Source of the DNA: an uncultured Draconibacterium sp.
Lineage (GTDB): Bacteria; Bacteroidota; Bacteroidia; Bacteroidales; Prolixibacteraceae
Direction: 5' to 3'
Length of the DNA stretch: 64,000 nt
Assembly: GCF_963675585.1 (NCBI RefSeq)
Contig: NZ_OY776411.1
Location: 935,001 to 999,000, forward strand
A model generated the notes under the pieces. That model saw only the letters and a list, made by a program, of their open reading frames with translations, was not told where the DNA came from and did no database searches. Positions 19,093 through 28,710 of this stretch are shown one piece after another. Each line of letters begins with the position of its first letter. Positions within the stretch are counted from its first letter, which is position 1. A program made the position numbers and the translations under genes.

Positions 19093-19120
19093 TTTTATAA
19101 GAATGGGCATTCTTATAAAA
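19093..19120. repeat. Perfect 13-bp palindrome with 2-nt centre
   Basis: TTTTATAAGAATG (19093-19105) and its complement (19108-19120) flank GG. It lies between the AraC-type gene and the S41 protease gene and contains half of the TTTTATAAAA box. Confidence 0.65.
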
Positions 19121-19130
19121 TATATTTAGA

Positions 19131-19167
19131 ATATTGATACGCTCACTTTGAGTGAGCGTATCAATAT
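19131..19167. repeat. Perfect 17-bp palindrome, right of the AraC-type gene
   Basis: Arms 19131-19147 and 19151-19167 (ATATTGATACGCTCACT and complement) with loop TTG. It shares the core GATACGCTCACT with the element at 18238-18272. It lies 15 nt after the S41 protease stop (minus strand), so it may also act as its 3' hairpin. Confidence 0.8.
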
Positions 19168-19181
19168 CAGTATCATTATCA

Positions 19182-20828
19182 CTATTGAACTGCAACCACC
19201 GAGTCGGTAGCAACAATGTTTTCAACCAGTAGATTTTGCCGCGAAACTTCAATGGCCCGCAACAAGGTCTTGTCTATTTTTTTGATAATCGGATAAAAAC
19301 CTTCTTCCCCGATAATGTTTCGGGCAATATAGGCTTTCATTTGCGTATTGATTATTTCACCCGATATTTTTAGTCCTTCCCGGTCTTTTTTAACGCCTTT
19401 CTCTTCGGCATACGCGATAAAATCGGATAAAGCTTTTTGTTTATCAAGATAGGTATCAAACTCGTCGGCTGAAGTTAGTTTTGTTAATTCATCGCGGTGC
19501 GAATCGGCATAGGCATAAGCAAACGAATAAATTAAACCTTTTCGGAAAATGCTTGTAAAATACTCCGAATTTCCGGTTGTATCTGCCGGAACGAAAAAGT
19601 CGGGCATAATACCGCCACCGCCATATACAACGCGGCCGCCTTTGGTTTCGTAACGCAACGAGTCAACAAAGTGGATGCTGTCCTTAACAAGCTGTTCCAT
19701 GTTATGGAAACGTTCGTAAATATGGTTGTAATACTCATCGTTACCATCCTCGTACGAACTTTGAATACAACGCCCGCTGGGTGTGTAAAAACGTGCCACG
19801 GTTAAACGCAATGCCGAACCATCCATAAGTGGAATTTGCTCCTGCACCAATCCTTTTCCGAACGAACGACGACCAATTACAATTCCGCGGTCGTTGTCTT
19901 GCATCGCACCTGCAAAAATCTCGCTGGCCGATGCCGAAAACTCGTCGATCATTACATAAACACCAATGTCGGCAAACATTGTTTTTGCCGAAGCATTGTA
20001 CGTTTTTCGGGGCTGATTAATTCCTTCGGTATATAAAATGGGCTCGCCTTTTTCCAAAAACTCATCCACCATTTGCAACACTCCCACCAACGATCCACCG
20101 GGATTATTACGCAAATCAACAATTACCTTTTTGGCTCCGAGTTGTTCCAGTTTTTTCAGGCCTTCAACAAATTCGTCGTAGGTTGTATTGGCAAACCTGC
20201 TTACTTTAATAAATCCGGTTTCATCGTCAATCATGTACGAAACATCAACACTGTAAATCGGAATATCGCCGCGTGTAATTTCAAACTCCAGCTCGCCATC
20301 AAAATCTTTCCGAACAATCCCCACACGTACTTTCGAGTTTTTTTCTCCACGTAATAAATTCAGCACAGTATTGTTGTTCACATCAACACCGGCAATCAGC
20401 GAATCGTTTACACTAACAATACGGTCGCCCGGAAGAATTCCGACTTTACTTGATGGGCCACCCGAAATAACTTCAATTACCCGCACTGTATCTTCCTGAA
20501 TGGAAAACTGAACGCCGATACCAGAGAAATTGCCGCGCATTTCTTCCTGTACTTCCTGCATGTCGCGCGCCGGAATATAAGAAGTGTGCGGATCGAGTTT
20601 TTTCAGAATTTCAGGAATTGTTTCCTCAACGATTTCAGCTGTATTTACACTGTCAACATAACCGTTATCGATTAAATTAAGTATGGTTGTTATTTTGTTT
20701 GGCTGATTAAAACCCATTCCACCCATAACCGGATGTGCATTTCTGTCCAGCAGGTTTCCAATCAATATACCAATGGCTACCGAAATAGCAATTAGCGTTG
20801 GAATTATAATTATTGTTTTTTTATTCAT
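19182..20828 (-). CDS. S41 family C-terminal processing peptidase (CtpA/Prc-like)
   Basis: 548 aa. An N-terminal membrane anchor or signal (5-27) is followed by a PDZ domain (about 90-175, with GIGVQFSI and LPGDRIVSVND) and the S41 protease domain. The catalytic serine is in SASASEIF (Ser300) and the lysine in RSFGKGLVQ (Lys325), 25 residues apart as in E. coli Prc. A C-terminal helical region of about 130 residues completes it. Such enzymes process or degrade periplasmic proteins from their C-termini. Together with the dCMP deaminase gene 37 nt upstream it forms a likely operon. Confidence 0.94.
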   Translation of the reverse strand: MNKKTIIIIPTLIAISVAIGILIGNLLDRNAHPVMGGMGFNQPNKITTILNLIDNGYVDSVNTAEIVEETIPEILKKLDPHTSYIPARDMQEVQEEMRGNFSGIGVQFSIQEDTVRVIEVISGGPSSKVGILPGDRIVSVNDSLIAGVDVNNNTVLNLLRGEKNSKVRVGIVRKDFDGELEFEITRGDIPIYSVDVSYMIDDETGFIKVSRFANTTYDEFVEGLKKLEQLGAKKVIVDLRNNPGGSLVGVLQMVDEFLEKGEPILYTEGINQPRKTYNASAKTMFADIGVYVMIDEFSASASEIFAGAMQDNDRGIVIGRRSFGKGLVQEQIPLMDGSALRLTVARFYTPSGRCIQSSYEDGNDEYYNHIYERFHNMEQLVKDSIHFVDSLRYETKGGRVVYGGGGIMPDFFVPADTTGNSEYFTSIFRKGLIYSFAYAYADSHRDELTKLTSADEFDTYLDKQKALSDFIAYAEEKGVKKDREGLKISGEIINTQMKAYIARNIIGEEGFYPIIKKIDKTLLRAIEVSRQNLLVENIVATDSVVAVQ

Positions 20829-20865
20829 GTGAAAAAAGTTGGAAGTCCGGAATCCGGACTTCTGG

Positions 20866-21291
20866 TTAAATGTCTTCTTGTTGTACGTCGATATTCGCCC
20901 TTTTTAATAAGTTAATACCATCTTCCAAACGATAACTTTCGGTAAAAACCACACGCTTTATACCGGCTTGAATAATTAGTTTCGAGCACTCGATACAAGG
21001 CGATGAAGTAACATAAAGCGTAGCTCCGTCGCAGTTATTACTTGATTTGGCTACCTTGGTAATGGCATTGGCTTCGGCATGTAAAACGTAAGCTTTTGTT
21101 TTATTGTTTTCGTCTTCGCAAACATTCTCAAATCCCGATGGTGTTCCGTTGTATCCATCAGAAATGATCATTTTATCTTTTACAATTAAAGCGCCCACCT
21201 GACGGCGTTTACAATATGAATTCTGAGCCCATATATCGGCCATTTTCAGGTAACGTTTATCGAGTAATTGCTGTTTATTATCTTTTGTCAT
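20866..21291 (-). CDS. dCMP deaminase family protein (zinc cytidine/deoxycytidylate deaminase)
   Basis: 141 aa. The zinc site is visible: H71-A-E73 in HAEANAI, and C99 and C102 in SSPCIECS. ISDGYNGTPSGFENVCED is typical of the dCMP deaminase/ComEB group, which converts dCMP to dUMP for thymidylate synthesis. An alternative start at M17 (MADIWAQNSY) is possible, but the longer form fits family length. Located just upstream of the S41 protease gene. Confidence 0.93.
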   Translation of the reverse strand: MTKDNKQQLLDKRYLKMADIWAQNSYCKRRQVGALIVKDKMIISDGYNGTPSGFENVCEDENNKTKAYVLHAEANAITKVAKSSNNCDGATLYVTSSPCIECSKLIIQAGIKRVVFTESYRLEDGINLLKRANIDVQQEDI

Positions 21292-21423
21292 TTTAGTCTT
21301 TATTGAATGGGTATCTGTTTTTCTTATTGATTACAAATGTAGTATTGATTTTAAATAATCGTTGGAATTATAACACACAGAAGCTATTCGGGTTTGATTT
21401 TAAGGATTTTTAAATGTTGGAAA

Positions 21424-21448
21424 ACAAAAAACGCCGCTAAAAGCGGCG
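21424..21448 (-). terminator. Rho-independent terminator of the SPOR lipoprotein gene
   Basis: CGCCGCT (21432-21438), AAA loop and AGCGGCG (21442-21448). On the minus strand a T run follows (21431-21425). It lies 26 nt after the gene's stop. Confidence 0.88.
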
Positions 21449-21474
21449 CTAAAAAGTCGTTTAATTTAGTTCGT

Positions 21475-21957
21475 TTATTCTTTAATCAAAAGCCATACAT
21501 CCGAATATTTAGGAAATCCCTGACGGATTTGGCTCACTCTGCTTCGTGCTTCGGTTTCGCTTTTGTACGAATTTACACAAACACGGTAATAGCCTGTTTC
21601 GCTGTGCAATATAATTGGCGTAAATCCTTCTTCGAGTAGTGTTGTCCGGTAATTTTTTGCATTATCCAACTGACCAAACGAACCAATAATTACAAAAAAA
21701 GTATTTCCGGCATTGGCAGTTTGTTCACTCTGGTCGGTAAACGAAACTTGTTCTTTACGCACAGCAATTGGCTTTGCATCAACAATTGGAGCAGGTTCGG
21801 GCTGAACATCGGTAGTTGTTGAGCTACCCGGCACAGTAAATACTTTTGTTTCGGTTGTTGGGTCGGAAGTATACTCCGACTGGGCAGGTTGCTTTACAGT
21901 TTTACAAGCTGACAATACAAAAACGAATGCGGTAATAACAACAATTATTTTTCTCAT
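21475..21957 (-). CDS. SPOR domain lipoprotein
   Basis: 160 aa with a lipoprotein signal and lipobox LSAC (Cys18). After a Pro/Thr-rich linker, residues about 83-158 form a SPOR domain: FFVIIGSFGQLDNAKNYRTT, GFTPIILHSETGYYRVCVN, SYKSETEARSRV. SPOR domains bind denuded peptidoglycan glycans, often at division sites. It is a single-gene unit with its own terminator. Confidence 0.9.
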   Translation of the reverse strand: MRKIIVVITAFVFVLSACKTVKQPAQSEYTSDPTTETKVFTVPGSSTTTDVQPEPAPIVDAKPIAVRKEQVSFTDQSEQTANAGNTFFVIIGSFGQLDNAKNYRTTLLEEGFTPIILHSETGYYRVCVNSYKSETEARSRVSQIRQGFPKYSDVWLLIKE

Positions 21958-22081
21958 GACTAATTTATTTTCTGTTAAAAAACTGAGCTAAGATACGCAA
22001 ATACAATGCGCACAGTTGAGTATTACAACGCAAGTTTTACACAGAATGTTGTTTGCAACCGAAGCAAATCGAATCGTGTTG

Positions 22082-22363
22082 TTAACATCTTTTGCCCTTG
22101 GCTCCTGCACCGCCTCCACCAAAAAACAGCATTACCCCAACCAGGTAACCAAAGTTATACCAGCCACCGGCATTTGGAAAAGCATAAATTTCGTAATCGG
22201 TAAATAAACTGGCTATAAAACTAAACAGCAGAATAAATCCGTGAAAAACACCTTTAAAAAATCCGGGAGGATTCGTAATATTTCCCATTGATTGTGTGGC
22301 ACAACCTGTAAAAAAAAGAACGGCTGCAGCCAAGACCACTAAAACAAACATTCGTTTTTTCAT
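22082..22363 (-). CDS. Small membrane lipoprotein of unknown function
   Basis: 93 aa. Lipobox FFTGC (Cys20) is followed by two hydrophobic segments, GVFHGFILLFSFIASLF and YNFGYLVGVMLFFGGGG, and a basic C-terminus GKRC. The NPPGFFKG and FPNAGGWYNFGY phrases look conserved and not random, supporting a real gene. I recall similar short proteins in other phyla but no function. Confidence 0.7.
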   Translation of the reverse strand: MKKRMFVLVVLAAAVLFFTGCATQSMGNITNPPGFFKGVFHGFILLFSFIASLFTDYEIYAFPNAGGWYNFGYLVGVMLFFGGGGAGAKGKRC

Positions 22364-22525
22364 CTGTATAAATTTTTATTGATTTCTGACTGTTCAAAAT
22401 CCACCAGCTGGAGGATCATTCTCAACGTCTGTGAAGCTAGAGAATGAAAATTCAAACGAAGTACATATTTTAAAACGTTCCACAAGTTAGTGTAAACGTA
22501 TAAAAGGTGCAAGCTCGATAAATTG

Positions 22526-23350
22526 CTATTCCTGAATTATTGTTTTAAGAAACTGCACGAATTCGGGAGTATTCAGGCGTGCGTTCAACATAACAAAATG
22601 TGGACTTTTCATGTGTGGTTTGTTGTAACGAACCGGTTCAAAATTATCCTGACGAAAAACTGTTCCGCCAAATTCTTCAACCATTAACTGTCCCGGTGCG
22701 GTATCCCATTCCGAACAAGGTCCTGCTTTCAGGTACATATCTGCATTTCCCAAAATCATTTGCACCTGTTTTTTTGAACTTCCGCAGTGCAAAATTTCAA
22801 CTTCAAACTCACGTTTTATTTTTTCGATCAGTTCTGCTTCACGCGGCTTAAAAAACGAGCGGCTGGTTGCAATTCGTATAAGCTCTGATTGATTTTCTTT
22901 CTTCTCAATTGTACGGATGCTTCCGTCTTTTCGAAACTCCACAATTCCTTCGCCTTTTTTGCAATACCACCCGGTTTCCGCCAATGGCTGATAAATCCAG
23001 CCTTCTTCGGGTTGTGTTCCATTTATTAGCGCCAGGTTAATGCAAAATTCGCCGTTGCGTTTTATAAACTCTTTTGTACCATCCAGCGGATCGACCAAAA
23101 AATAGTCCTTCCATTTTAATCGTTCTTCAAAAGCAGGAATGGTATTCTCCTCATCGAGAACAGGAACAGAAGGGAATAATGACTTTAAACCGGAATTAAT
23201 TAATTTGCTGGAAGCTTTGTCGGCGCGGGTTACCGGCGAGTTATCTGCTTTCATCTCTTCGTTGAAATTGTCGCTGGCGTACACATCTAAAATGGCACTT
23301 CCTGCCGAAGCAAGCAATTCAAAAACGGATTTAAGCTTTTGTTCTTCCAT
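22526..23350 (-). CDS. cysQ: 3'(2'),5'-bisphosphate nucleotidase CysQ
   Basis: 274 aa of the inositol monophosphatase superfamily. Metal-binding motifs: DEENT (66-70), DPLDGTKEF with D87 and D90, and the C-terminal AGPCSEWDTAPGQLMVEEFGG region, written here in parts around SEWDTAPGQ. CysQ hydrolyses 3'-phosphoadenosine 5'-phosphate to AMP in sulfate assimilation; the presence of sulfatase genes later in the window is compatible but not proof of a link. No signal peptide, so cytoplasmic. Single gene. Confidence 0.92.
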   Translation of the reverse strand: MEEQKLKSVFELLASAGSAILDVYASDNFNEEMKADNSPVTRADKASSKLINSGLKSLFPSVPVLDEENTIPAFEERLKWKDYFLVDPLDGTKEFIKRNGEFCINLALINGTQPEEGWIYQPLAETGWYCKKGEGIVEFRKDGSIRTIEKKENQSELIRIATSRSFFKPREAELIEKIKREFEVEILHCGSSKKQVQMILGNADMYLKAGPCSEWDTAPGQLMVEEFGGTVFRQDNFEPVRYNKPHMKSPHFVMLNARLNTPEFVQFLKTIIQE

Positions 23351-23535
23351 GGTTAATTATCGGTTTCTGTAAATGTAGTTTATCCCCATTTTTTACCATT
23401 CATTCCATTCAAAAAAAGAAAATCATTTAAATGTTTCTTTACACAGTGAGTGCCGACAAAGCCCGGAGTTTCATTTCTTTTGTTGTTATTGGCCATTAAA
23501 AAATCAGATTTTTAGTAACTTGGATATTCTTGCAA

Positions 23536-24972
23536 ATGGGAATGAAACACTGGAAAGCAAAACATACCAACCGGGAGGCAGCAGTTGCCGGCAAATTTTA
23601 CAAAGGAAGCAAGTCGGAACTGGAGCGCGAATTAAACGAATTGTTTGCCCGTGCCACTGAAAAATCGAATGAAAAATTGCCCTTGCAAGCCTTGATTTCG
23701 CCGCATGCCGGATATATTTTTAGTGGCAAAGTTGCTGCATCAGCTTTTAACCAGGTAGATGAAAACACAAAGTACGAACGTGTTTTTGTGCTTGCATCCA
23801 GTCATCGCTACCATTTTAACGGAGCAGCAGTTTATACCGCGGGCAACTACGAAACTCCGCTAGGCGAAATAACTGTTGACATAAAGTTGTGCAAGCAGCT
23901 GGCGAAATCGTCGGATGTGTTTAAGGATAAACCGGAGGCACACCTGTATGAACACAGCCTTGAAGTCCAACTTCCGTTTTTGCAATACAAGCTCGGAAAC
24001 ACATTTAAACTCGTTCCTAGTATTTTAGGAACCAACAATCCGGAAGACTGCAAGGAGCTGGCAAAAGCGCTAGCACCTTATTTTACAAGCGAAAATCTGT
24101 TTGTTTTTAGCACCGATTTTTCGCACTACCCTGCTTACGACGATGCAAACAAACTTGATTTTATAACGGCCAACACCATTTGCAGAAATGAACCAGATGA
24201 GTTACTGGCCACATTAAAAGACAATGCAAAATTGCAGGTTGATAAACTCTCTACCTCGCTTTGCGGCTGGACTTCGGTGCTAACCTTACTTTATTTAACG
24301 CAAGGGAAGAGTTACCGGTATTTACAGATCGATTATCAAAACTCGGGCGATGAAAAACGTTACGGCGACAAAGAAGGTGTAGTTGGATACTGGGCCATTG
24401 CCGTTTTTAACGAAGATCTCCGTTTTCAAATTTCAAAAACAGAAGAAGCGGAGCTACTCGAACTGGCGCGACAATCGATAACACACTACCTGGAAAGCGG
24501 CAAAAAAGGCAAAACACCGTCGCCTGATCCGAAAGGAATTTTAGCAAGTCGGACCGGAGCGTTTGTGAGTGTTTACATAAAAGGGAAACTTCGTGGCTGT
24601 ATCGGAGCTTTTGCAAGCGATAAAAGCCTGAACAAAGTTATACGAACAATGGCCGTTTCGGCTGTGGGCGACCGACGTTTTAAAGCGGTAAAAAAAGAAG
24701 AATTAAAAGATATGACACTTGAAGTTTCGGTTCTTTCTCCCTTAAAAAAAATCCACTCGTCGGATGAAATTGAGCTGGGTCGCCACGGAATTTACATTAA
24801 AAAAGGACTAAACACAGGAACCTATCTGCCGCAAGTAGCAGAAAAAACAGGGTGGAATGTATTGGAATTTTTGGGACACTGCTCGCAAGACAAGGCCGGC
24901 CTGGGCTGGGAAGGATGGAGACAAGCAGAATTGTTTACCTACGAAGCCGTGATTATAAAAGAAACTAACTAA
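23536..24972 (+). CDS. MEMO-AMMECR1 fusion (AmmeMemoRadiSam system proteins B and A)
   Basis: About 478 aa from the ATG at 23536; a TTG at 23530 and an ATG at 23542 are alternatives. Residues up to about 290 are a MEMO-like domain: AAVAGKFYKGS, LISPHAGYIFSGKVAASAF, ASSHRYHFNGAAV, FSTDFSHYPAYDD. The C-terminal 180 residues are an AMMECR1 domain: RTGAFVSVYIKGKLRGCIG, AVGDRRFKAV, LEVSVLSPLKKI, YLPQVAEKTGW. In other genomes these two occur with a radical SAM protein as the AmmeMemoRadiSam system, whose chemistry is unresolved. Here they are fused and no such radical SAM gene is adjacent. The 3' end overlaps recO by 8 nt on the opposite strand. Confidence 0.93.
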   Translation: MGMKHWKAKHTNREAAVAGKFYKGSKSELERELNELFARATEKSNEKLPLQALISPHAGYIFSGKVAASAFNQVDENTKYERVFVLASSHRYHFNGAAVYTAGNYETPLGEITVDIKLCKQLAKSSDVFKDKPEAHLYEHSLEVQLPFLQYKLGNTFKLVPSILGTNNPEDCKELAKALAPYFTSENLFVFSTDFSHYPAYDDANKLDFITANTICRNEPDELLATLKDNAKLQVDKLSTSLCGWTSVLTLLYLTQGKSYRYLQIDYQNSGDEKRYGDKEGVVGYWAIAVFNEDLRFQISKTEEAELLELARQSITHYLESGKKGKTPSPDPKGILASRTGAFVSVYIKGKLRGCIGAFASDKSLNKVIRTMAVSAVGDRRFKAVKKEELKDMTLEVSVLSPLKKIHSSDEIELGRHGIYIKKGLNTGTYLPQVAEKTGWNVLEFLGHCSQDKAGLGWEGWRQAELFTYEAVIIKETN

Positions 24973-25690
24973 ATATTTCCTGCAAAACTTTTAAGGACTT
25001 AATTTCTCCCAACTGATCGAAATGTAACTGGTAATAATCGATCAATATTTTAAGTATATAATCGCGCATACTTCTGGTAATTTTCAACTTTCGCAGCTCA
25101 TTTATTTTTAATCCGGCCAACTGAATGATGTAATCACTGGCTTCTTTGTTGGCAAAATGAGGATGCGGCGGTTCAAACGGAACCATTGCACCTTTTCTCA
25201 AATCGAACCACGATTCGAATCCATCCTTTACGGTGCGGGGCAAAAATCCCATGTATTCGGTCAATCGAAATAAAAAGTAAAGATGAAAATTGGACCAACC
25301 TTCCTCCATTAAATCGAAATACAACAGGGCATTTTTTATAAAATCATAGAGCTCGGGATAACTTTCTTCTTCGTGAATGGTTTTGTACAGAATCTCAGCC
25401 AAAAAAATAGCCTGAGTCGACTTGGTAATATCAAAAGGAATATTTTGGTAGGTTTGGTTACTTTTAAACTCTTTTATCCGGTGCAGGTTATTTGATTTTT
25501 TCTGATAAGCAACAAAATCAATGAGAAAAAGCGGCTGTAACAAGCTGGCTTTATTTTTCGATTTTTTACTTCGTGCAGCATTAACCATGTAACTTTGCCG
25601 GCCAAACTCACGTGTAAATACGGTTGTAATTACACTACTTTCACCGTACTTAATAAAATGTAAAACTATACCCTCGTCAGTTATTTGCAT
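24965..25690 (-). CDS. recO: DNA repair protein RecO
   Basis: 241 aa, the usual length. An N-terminal OB-fold (DEGIVLHFIKYGESSVITTV, FTREFGRQSYMV) is followed by a helical domain. The zinc-finger cysteines of some RecO proteins are absent, as is common in Bacteroidota. RecO loads RecA onto SSB-coated DNA with RecR in gap repair. It follows porZ by 30 nt, so the two are probably co-transcribed. Confidence 0.92.
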   Translation of the reverse strand: MQITDEGIVLHFIKYGESSVITTVFTREFGRQSYMVNAARSKKSKNKASLLQPLFLIDFVAYQKKSNNLHRIKEFKSNQTYQNIPFDITKSTQAIFLAEILYKTIHEEESYPELYDFIKNALLYFDLMEEGWSNFHLYFLFRLTEYMGFLPRTVKDGFESWFDLRKGAMVPFEPPHPHFANKEASDYIIQLAGLKINELRKLKITRSMRDYILKILIDYYQLHFDQLGEIKSLKVLQEIFS

Positions 25691-25720
25691 AGTTTTGTTT
25701 CCAATTCAAGGTCATTCAAG

Positions 25721-28036
25721 CTAGTTAATAAACAACAGTTTTGTAATGTGGGTTTCTTCCCCTTTTTCGTCGTTACAAAATACCAGATAAACACCTGTTT
25801 TAACACGGTTTCCATTTAAGTTTTTACCATCCCAAACGGCTTGCCCACCCAACGATGTAGTTTTAAAAACCAGGTTACCGCTAATGTCGGTGATTTTTAT
25901 GTCGGTATTCTCAATCAGTCCGGCAATGGTAACCGGCCCGTCGTAGGTTTCGCGAACCGGATTCGGATATACATACACATTGCTGTACGAATCTTTACCA
26001 CCGGTAGCTTCGCCCTGATACGATATTAATCCTTTGTCGGTTCCAAAAAATACTTCCCCGTTTTTCTGATTAATGGTAATTGCCATTATTGTATTCGAAA
26101 GTAATTCGCTGTTTTCGGCTGTAAAATGCAGAATTTCCTGTTCCCCGGTTTCAGAGATCAAATACACACCGGAACCTTTTGTTCCTACCCATTTTCGGTT
26201 TGCTCCGTCAACGGCAATGGCTGTAACTGTTTCGGTTTCCAAAAGCGGATGATAAATTCCGTCGCCCAAATCCAAGCCGGGTTGCGAAGCATAAAAAGAT
26301 TCAGCCGTCCAAATTCGTGACGGACTGTTATAAACTGCTATCCCTTTTGAAGTCCCGATCCAGATGGCTCCATCCACATCTTCGGCAATGGAGTACACAT
26401 CATTCATACGAGTAAAATACTCATCCGAGCCATTACTAAAGTACGAGGTAACAAAAAGTTGTTTTTTCTGTGTTCCGGTTTTGTCCACTACATAAGCATC
26501 ATGGCCTCCCATCACCAGCATCCATTTATCACCGTTTTGGTTCACAATTACTTCGCCAACATTGTACCGGTTTTTTATTTCCGATAATTCAAACGATTCC
26601 CAATCACCCGAAGGCGATAGTTTGTGTAAATTATGAACACATTCCGCATTACTAATCCATAAATTCCCTTCGCTGTCAAAATCCATTCCTCCAATTCGCG
26701 TATAAGGTTCGTTGGGTTGTTGGGGCAATGCCGATTCCAAAGGACTGTTTAAATTGTAGTATCGTTCAACCAATTCATCGTTTCTATACTCTAAAAGGCC
26801 GCCTCCCCAACTCGCCAGGAAAAAATGATTTTCGTCGGAAGGATCTACTTTAACTGACAAAATGTTATGAAATCCTTTTAGTTCATCGTGGGTGCTACCT
26901 GTAAAGTAAGTCCATTCACCGCTACTATAGCGCTGAAAACGCGGAGGTTCATATCCCGTTGTTCCACCATGTGCGATCCACAGGCTCGAACCGGTATGAT
27001 TTAACGAAAAAACGGTGTTCTCGATCGGGCCATTCGGGAGCACTTTTTCAAAAGATTCATTTGCCACACGAACCAATACATTTTCAAAATCGGCAATCCA
27101 GATAGAACCATCGCCCGAGACTCCTGCACTCCTCGGAGTTATTGATGCAACCAGTTCTTCCTCAAAATCATACTGACTTATTCTACCAATAATCGAATTC
27201 GAATTATCGATGATAAATACATCACTTCGACTGGCAACCGACAAATAACCATTGTAGGCCTGAATATCAAAAGCATATTTTATTTGAGGCAAATACGAAT
27301 CCCACGCAGTTCCGTTCAAAATGTACATTTCATCTTCGAACCACGCAGCCGGCGTATAGTTTGCAATAATATTCCCTTCGAAATTTACCAGGTGATTAAA
27401 CACTTCGTCCGAATGTGGAATGGTTTCATCGTGCACCCAATTGTTATAATCGAGTAGGTTTGCACCGTCTTTTTCTGCCTTAAAAATACCTTTGTTGGTG
27501 GCGGCATAAATAAACTGCGAATCAAATTCAACATCATTTACAACCATCGCCGAGCCGTCTTCCCCAATGTAATAAGTGTCTTTTACCTCCTGTTTATCCA
27601 TGTTTAGCACCACAATTCCAAAACCACAGGCCAGGTAAGCTTCGTTTCCATTGAAAGAAATATTGTTAATGGATTTATCTCCGGTAATCGATTTCCGTTT
27701 TATGTCGGAAATGTTTACAACGGAACCATTGCTAAAAACAAAGTCGATATTACTATTGGAATAAGCCACTACCAACACATCCTTATCGTTGTTATATGCA
27801 ATGGTGCTAATGCCAAAATCCGACAAAGTCACCACATCCGATAGTTTATTTACACTGTTGTCGGAAAGCTCGTAATAGAACAGGCCGCCTTCAGTTGCAC
27901 AATACACTTTATCGGAAGAAATGGTAAGTTTTGTGGCATTTGCGTACGACAGATAATCTTGCCAGCTGCCTTGCTTGCGCTGTGCCGAAGCCTGAAAAAT
28001 GAATATAAAAGAGAGTAATATTAAAACTATTTTCAT
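25721..28036 (-). CDS. porZ: PorZ, T9SS surface attachment-complex protein
   Basis: 771 aa. After a signal peptide (about 1-18) the protein begins GSWQDYLSYANATKLTISSD, the PorZ N-terminal signature, and continues as two beta-propeller-like repeats (WIG/WIA blades such as AIWIGTSKGIAVYN, RKWVGTKGSGVYLIS). The last 85 residues are a type-A T9SS sorting domain (VYPNPVRE, ITDISGNLVF, TGVYLVF). In Porphyromonas gingivalis PorZ is a surface component that delivers A-LPS to the PorU sortase. It lies between rdgB (4-nt gap) and recO. Confidence 0.93.
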   Translation of the reverse strand: MKIVLILLSFIFIFQASAQRKQGSWQDYLSYANATKLTISSDKVYCATEGGLFYYELSDNSVNKLSDVVTLSDFGISTIAYNNDKDVLVVAYSNSNIDFVFSNGSVVNISDIKRKSITGDKSINNISFNGNEAYLACGFGIVVLNMDKQEVKDTYYIGEDGSAMVVNDVEFDSQFIYAATNKGIFKAEKDGANLLDYNNWVHDETIPHSDEVFNHLVNFEGNIIANYTPAAWFEDEMYILNGTAWDSYLPQIKYAFDIQAYNGYLSVASRSDVFIIDNSNSIIGRISQYDFEEELVASITPRSAGVSGDGSIWIADFENVLVRVANESFEKVLPNGPIENTVFSLNHTGSSLWIAHGGTTGYEPPRFQRYSSGEWTYFTGSTHDELKGFHNILSVKVDPSDENHFFLASWGGGLLEYRNDELVERYYNLNSPLESALPQQPNEPYTRIGGMDFDSEGNLWISNAECVHNLHKLSPSGDWESFELSEIKNRYNVGEVIVNQNGDKWMLVMGGHDAYVVDKTGTQKKQLFVTSYFSNGSDEYFTRMNDVYSIAEDVDGAIWIGTSKGIAVYNSPSRIWTAESFYASQPGLDLGDGIYHPLLETETVTAIAVDGANRKWVGTKGSGVYLISETGEQEILHFTAENSELLSNTIMAITINQKNGEVFFGTDKGLISYQGEATGGKDSYSNVYVYPNPVRETYDGPVTIAGLIENTDIKITDISGNLVFKTTSLGGQAVWDGKNLNGNRVKTGVYLVFCNDEKGEETHITKLLFIN

Positions 28037-28040
28037 TGGT

Positions 28041-28628
28041 CTATTTTTCTATTTCGTGACTTTTTAAATACGAAACCAGCTTCTGAACGGCTCTGCCACG
28101 ATGACTAATTTTATTTTTTTCGCTCAGTGGCATTTCTGCAAACGAAAGCTGAAAATCGGTGGGTTGAAAAATTGGATCGTAACCAAAACCCGAATCTCCT
28201 TTCTTTTCTTCCAGAATAGCACCCTCAACAATGCCTTCGAACTGTTTTTCCCGGCCGTTAATAATCAGCGAAATTACAGTTCTAAAACGAGCGTTTCTGT
28301 TATTTATTTTAGTCAGTTTTTCAAGTACCTTATTCATGTTGGCTTCTGCACTTTTTTCTTCGCCAGCGTAACGGGCCGAATACACACCGGGCTCGCCGTT
28401 TAAAGCTTCTATTTCAAGACCGGTATCGTCGGCAAAACAATTGTAACCATACTTTTCGTACACAAAAAAGGATTTTTGGCTGGCGTTTCCTTCCAACGTT
28501 TCCTGCTCTTCCGGTATTTCTTCGTTACATCCAATGTCATTTAAACTCAATAATTTAAACTGATCTCCAAGAATGGCCTGTAATTCTTCTAATTTATGTT
28601 TGTTGTTTGTAGCAAAAACCAATTCCAT
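28041..28628 (-). CDS. rdgB: RdgB/HAM1 non-canonical purine NTP pyrophosphatase
   Basis: 195 aa. Signature sequences are [58 protein letters not shown] and the C-terminal [10 protein letters not shown]. The enzyme hydrolyses dITP, XTP and related nucleotides to the monophosphate, protecting DNA. It starts the rdgB-porZ-recO unit. Confidence 0.95.
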   Translation of the reverse strand: MELVFATNNKHKLEELQAILGDQFKLLSLNDIGCNEEIPEEQETLEGNASQKSFFVYEKYGYNCFADDTGLEIEALNGEPGVYSARYAGEEKSAEANMNKVLEKLTKINNRNARFRTVISLIINGREKQFEGIVEGAILEEKKGDSGFGYDPIFQPTDFQLSFAEMPLSEKNKISHRGRAVQKLVSYLKSHEIEK

Positions 28629-28710
28629 AATTTGAATTTTTGGTAAAAATAGCGAAATGCTTGGGTTTTGTTTTGAAAGTTACCAACTTTAAACTCCAAT
28701 AAGCTTTGTT

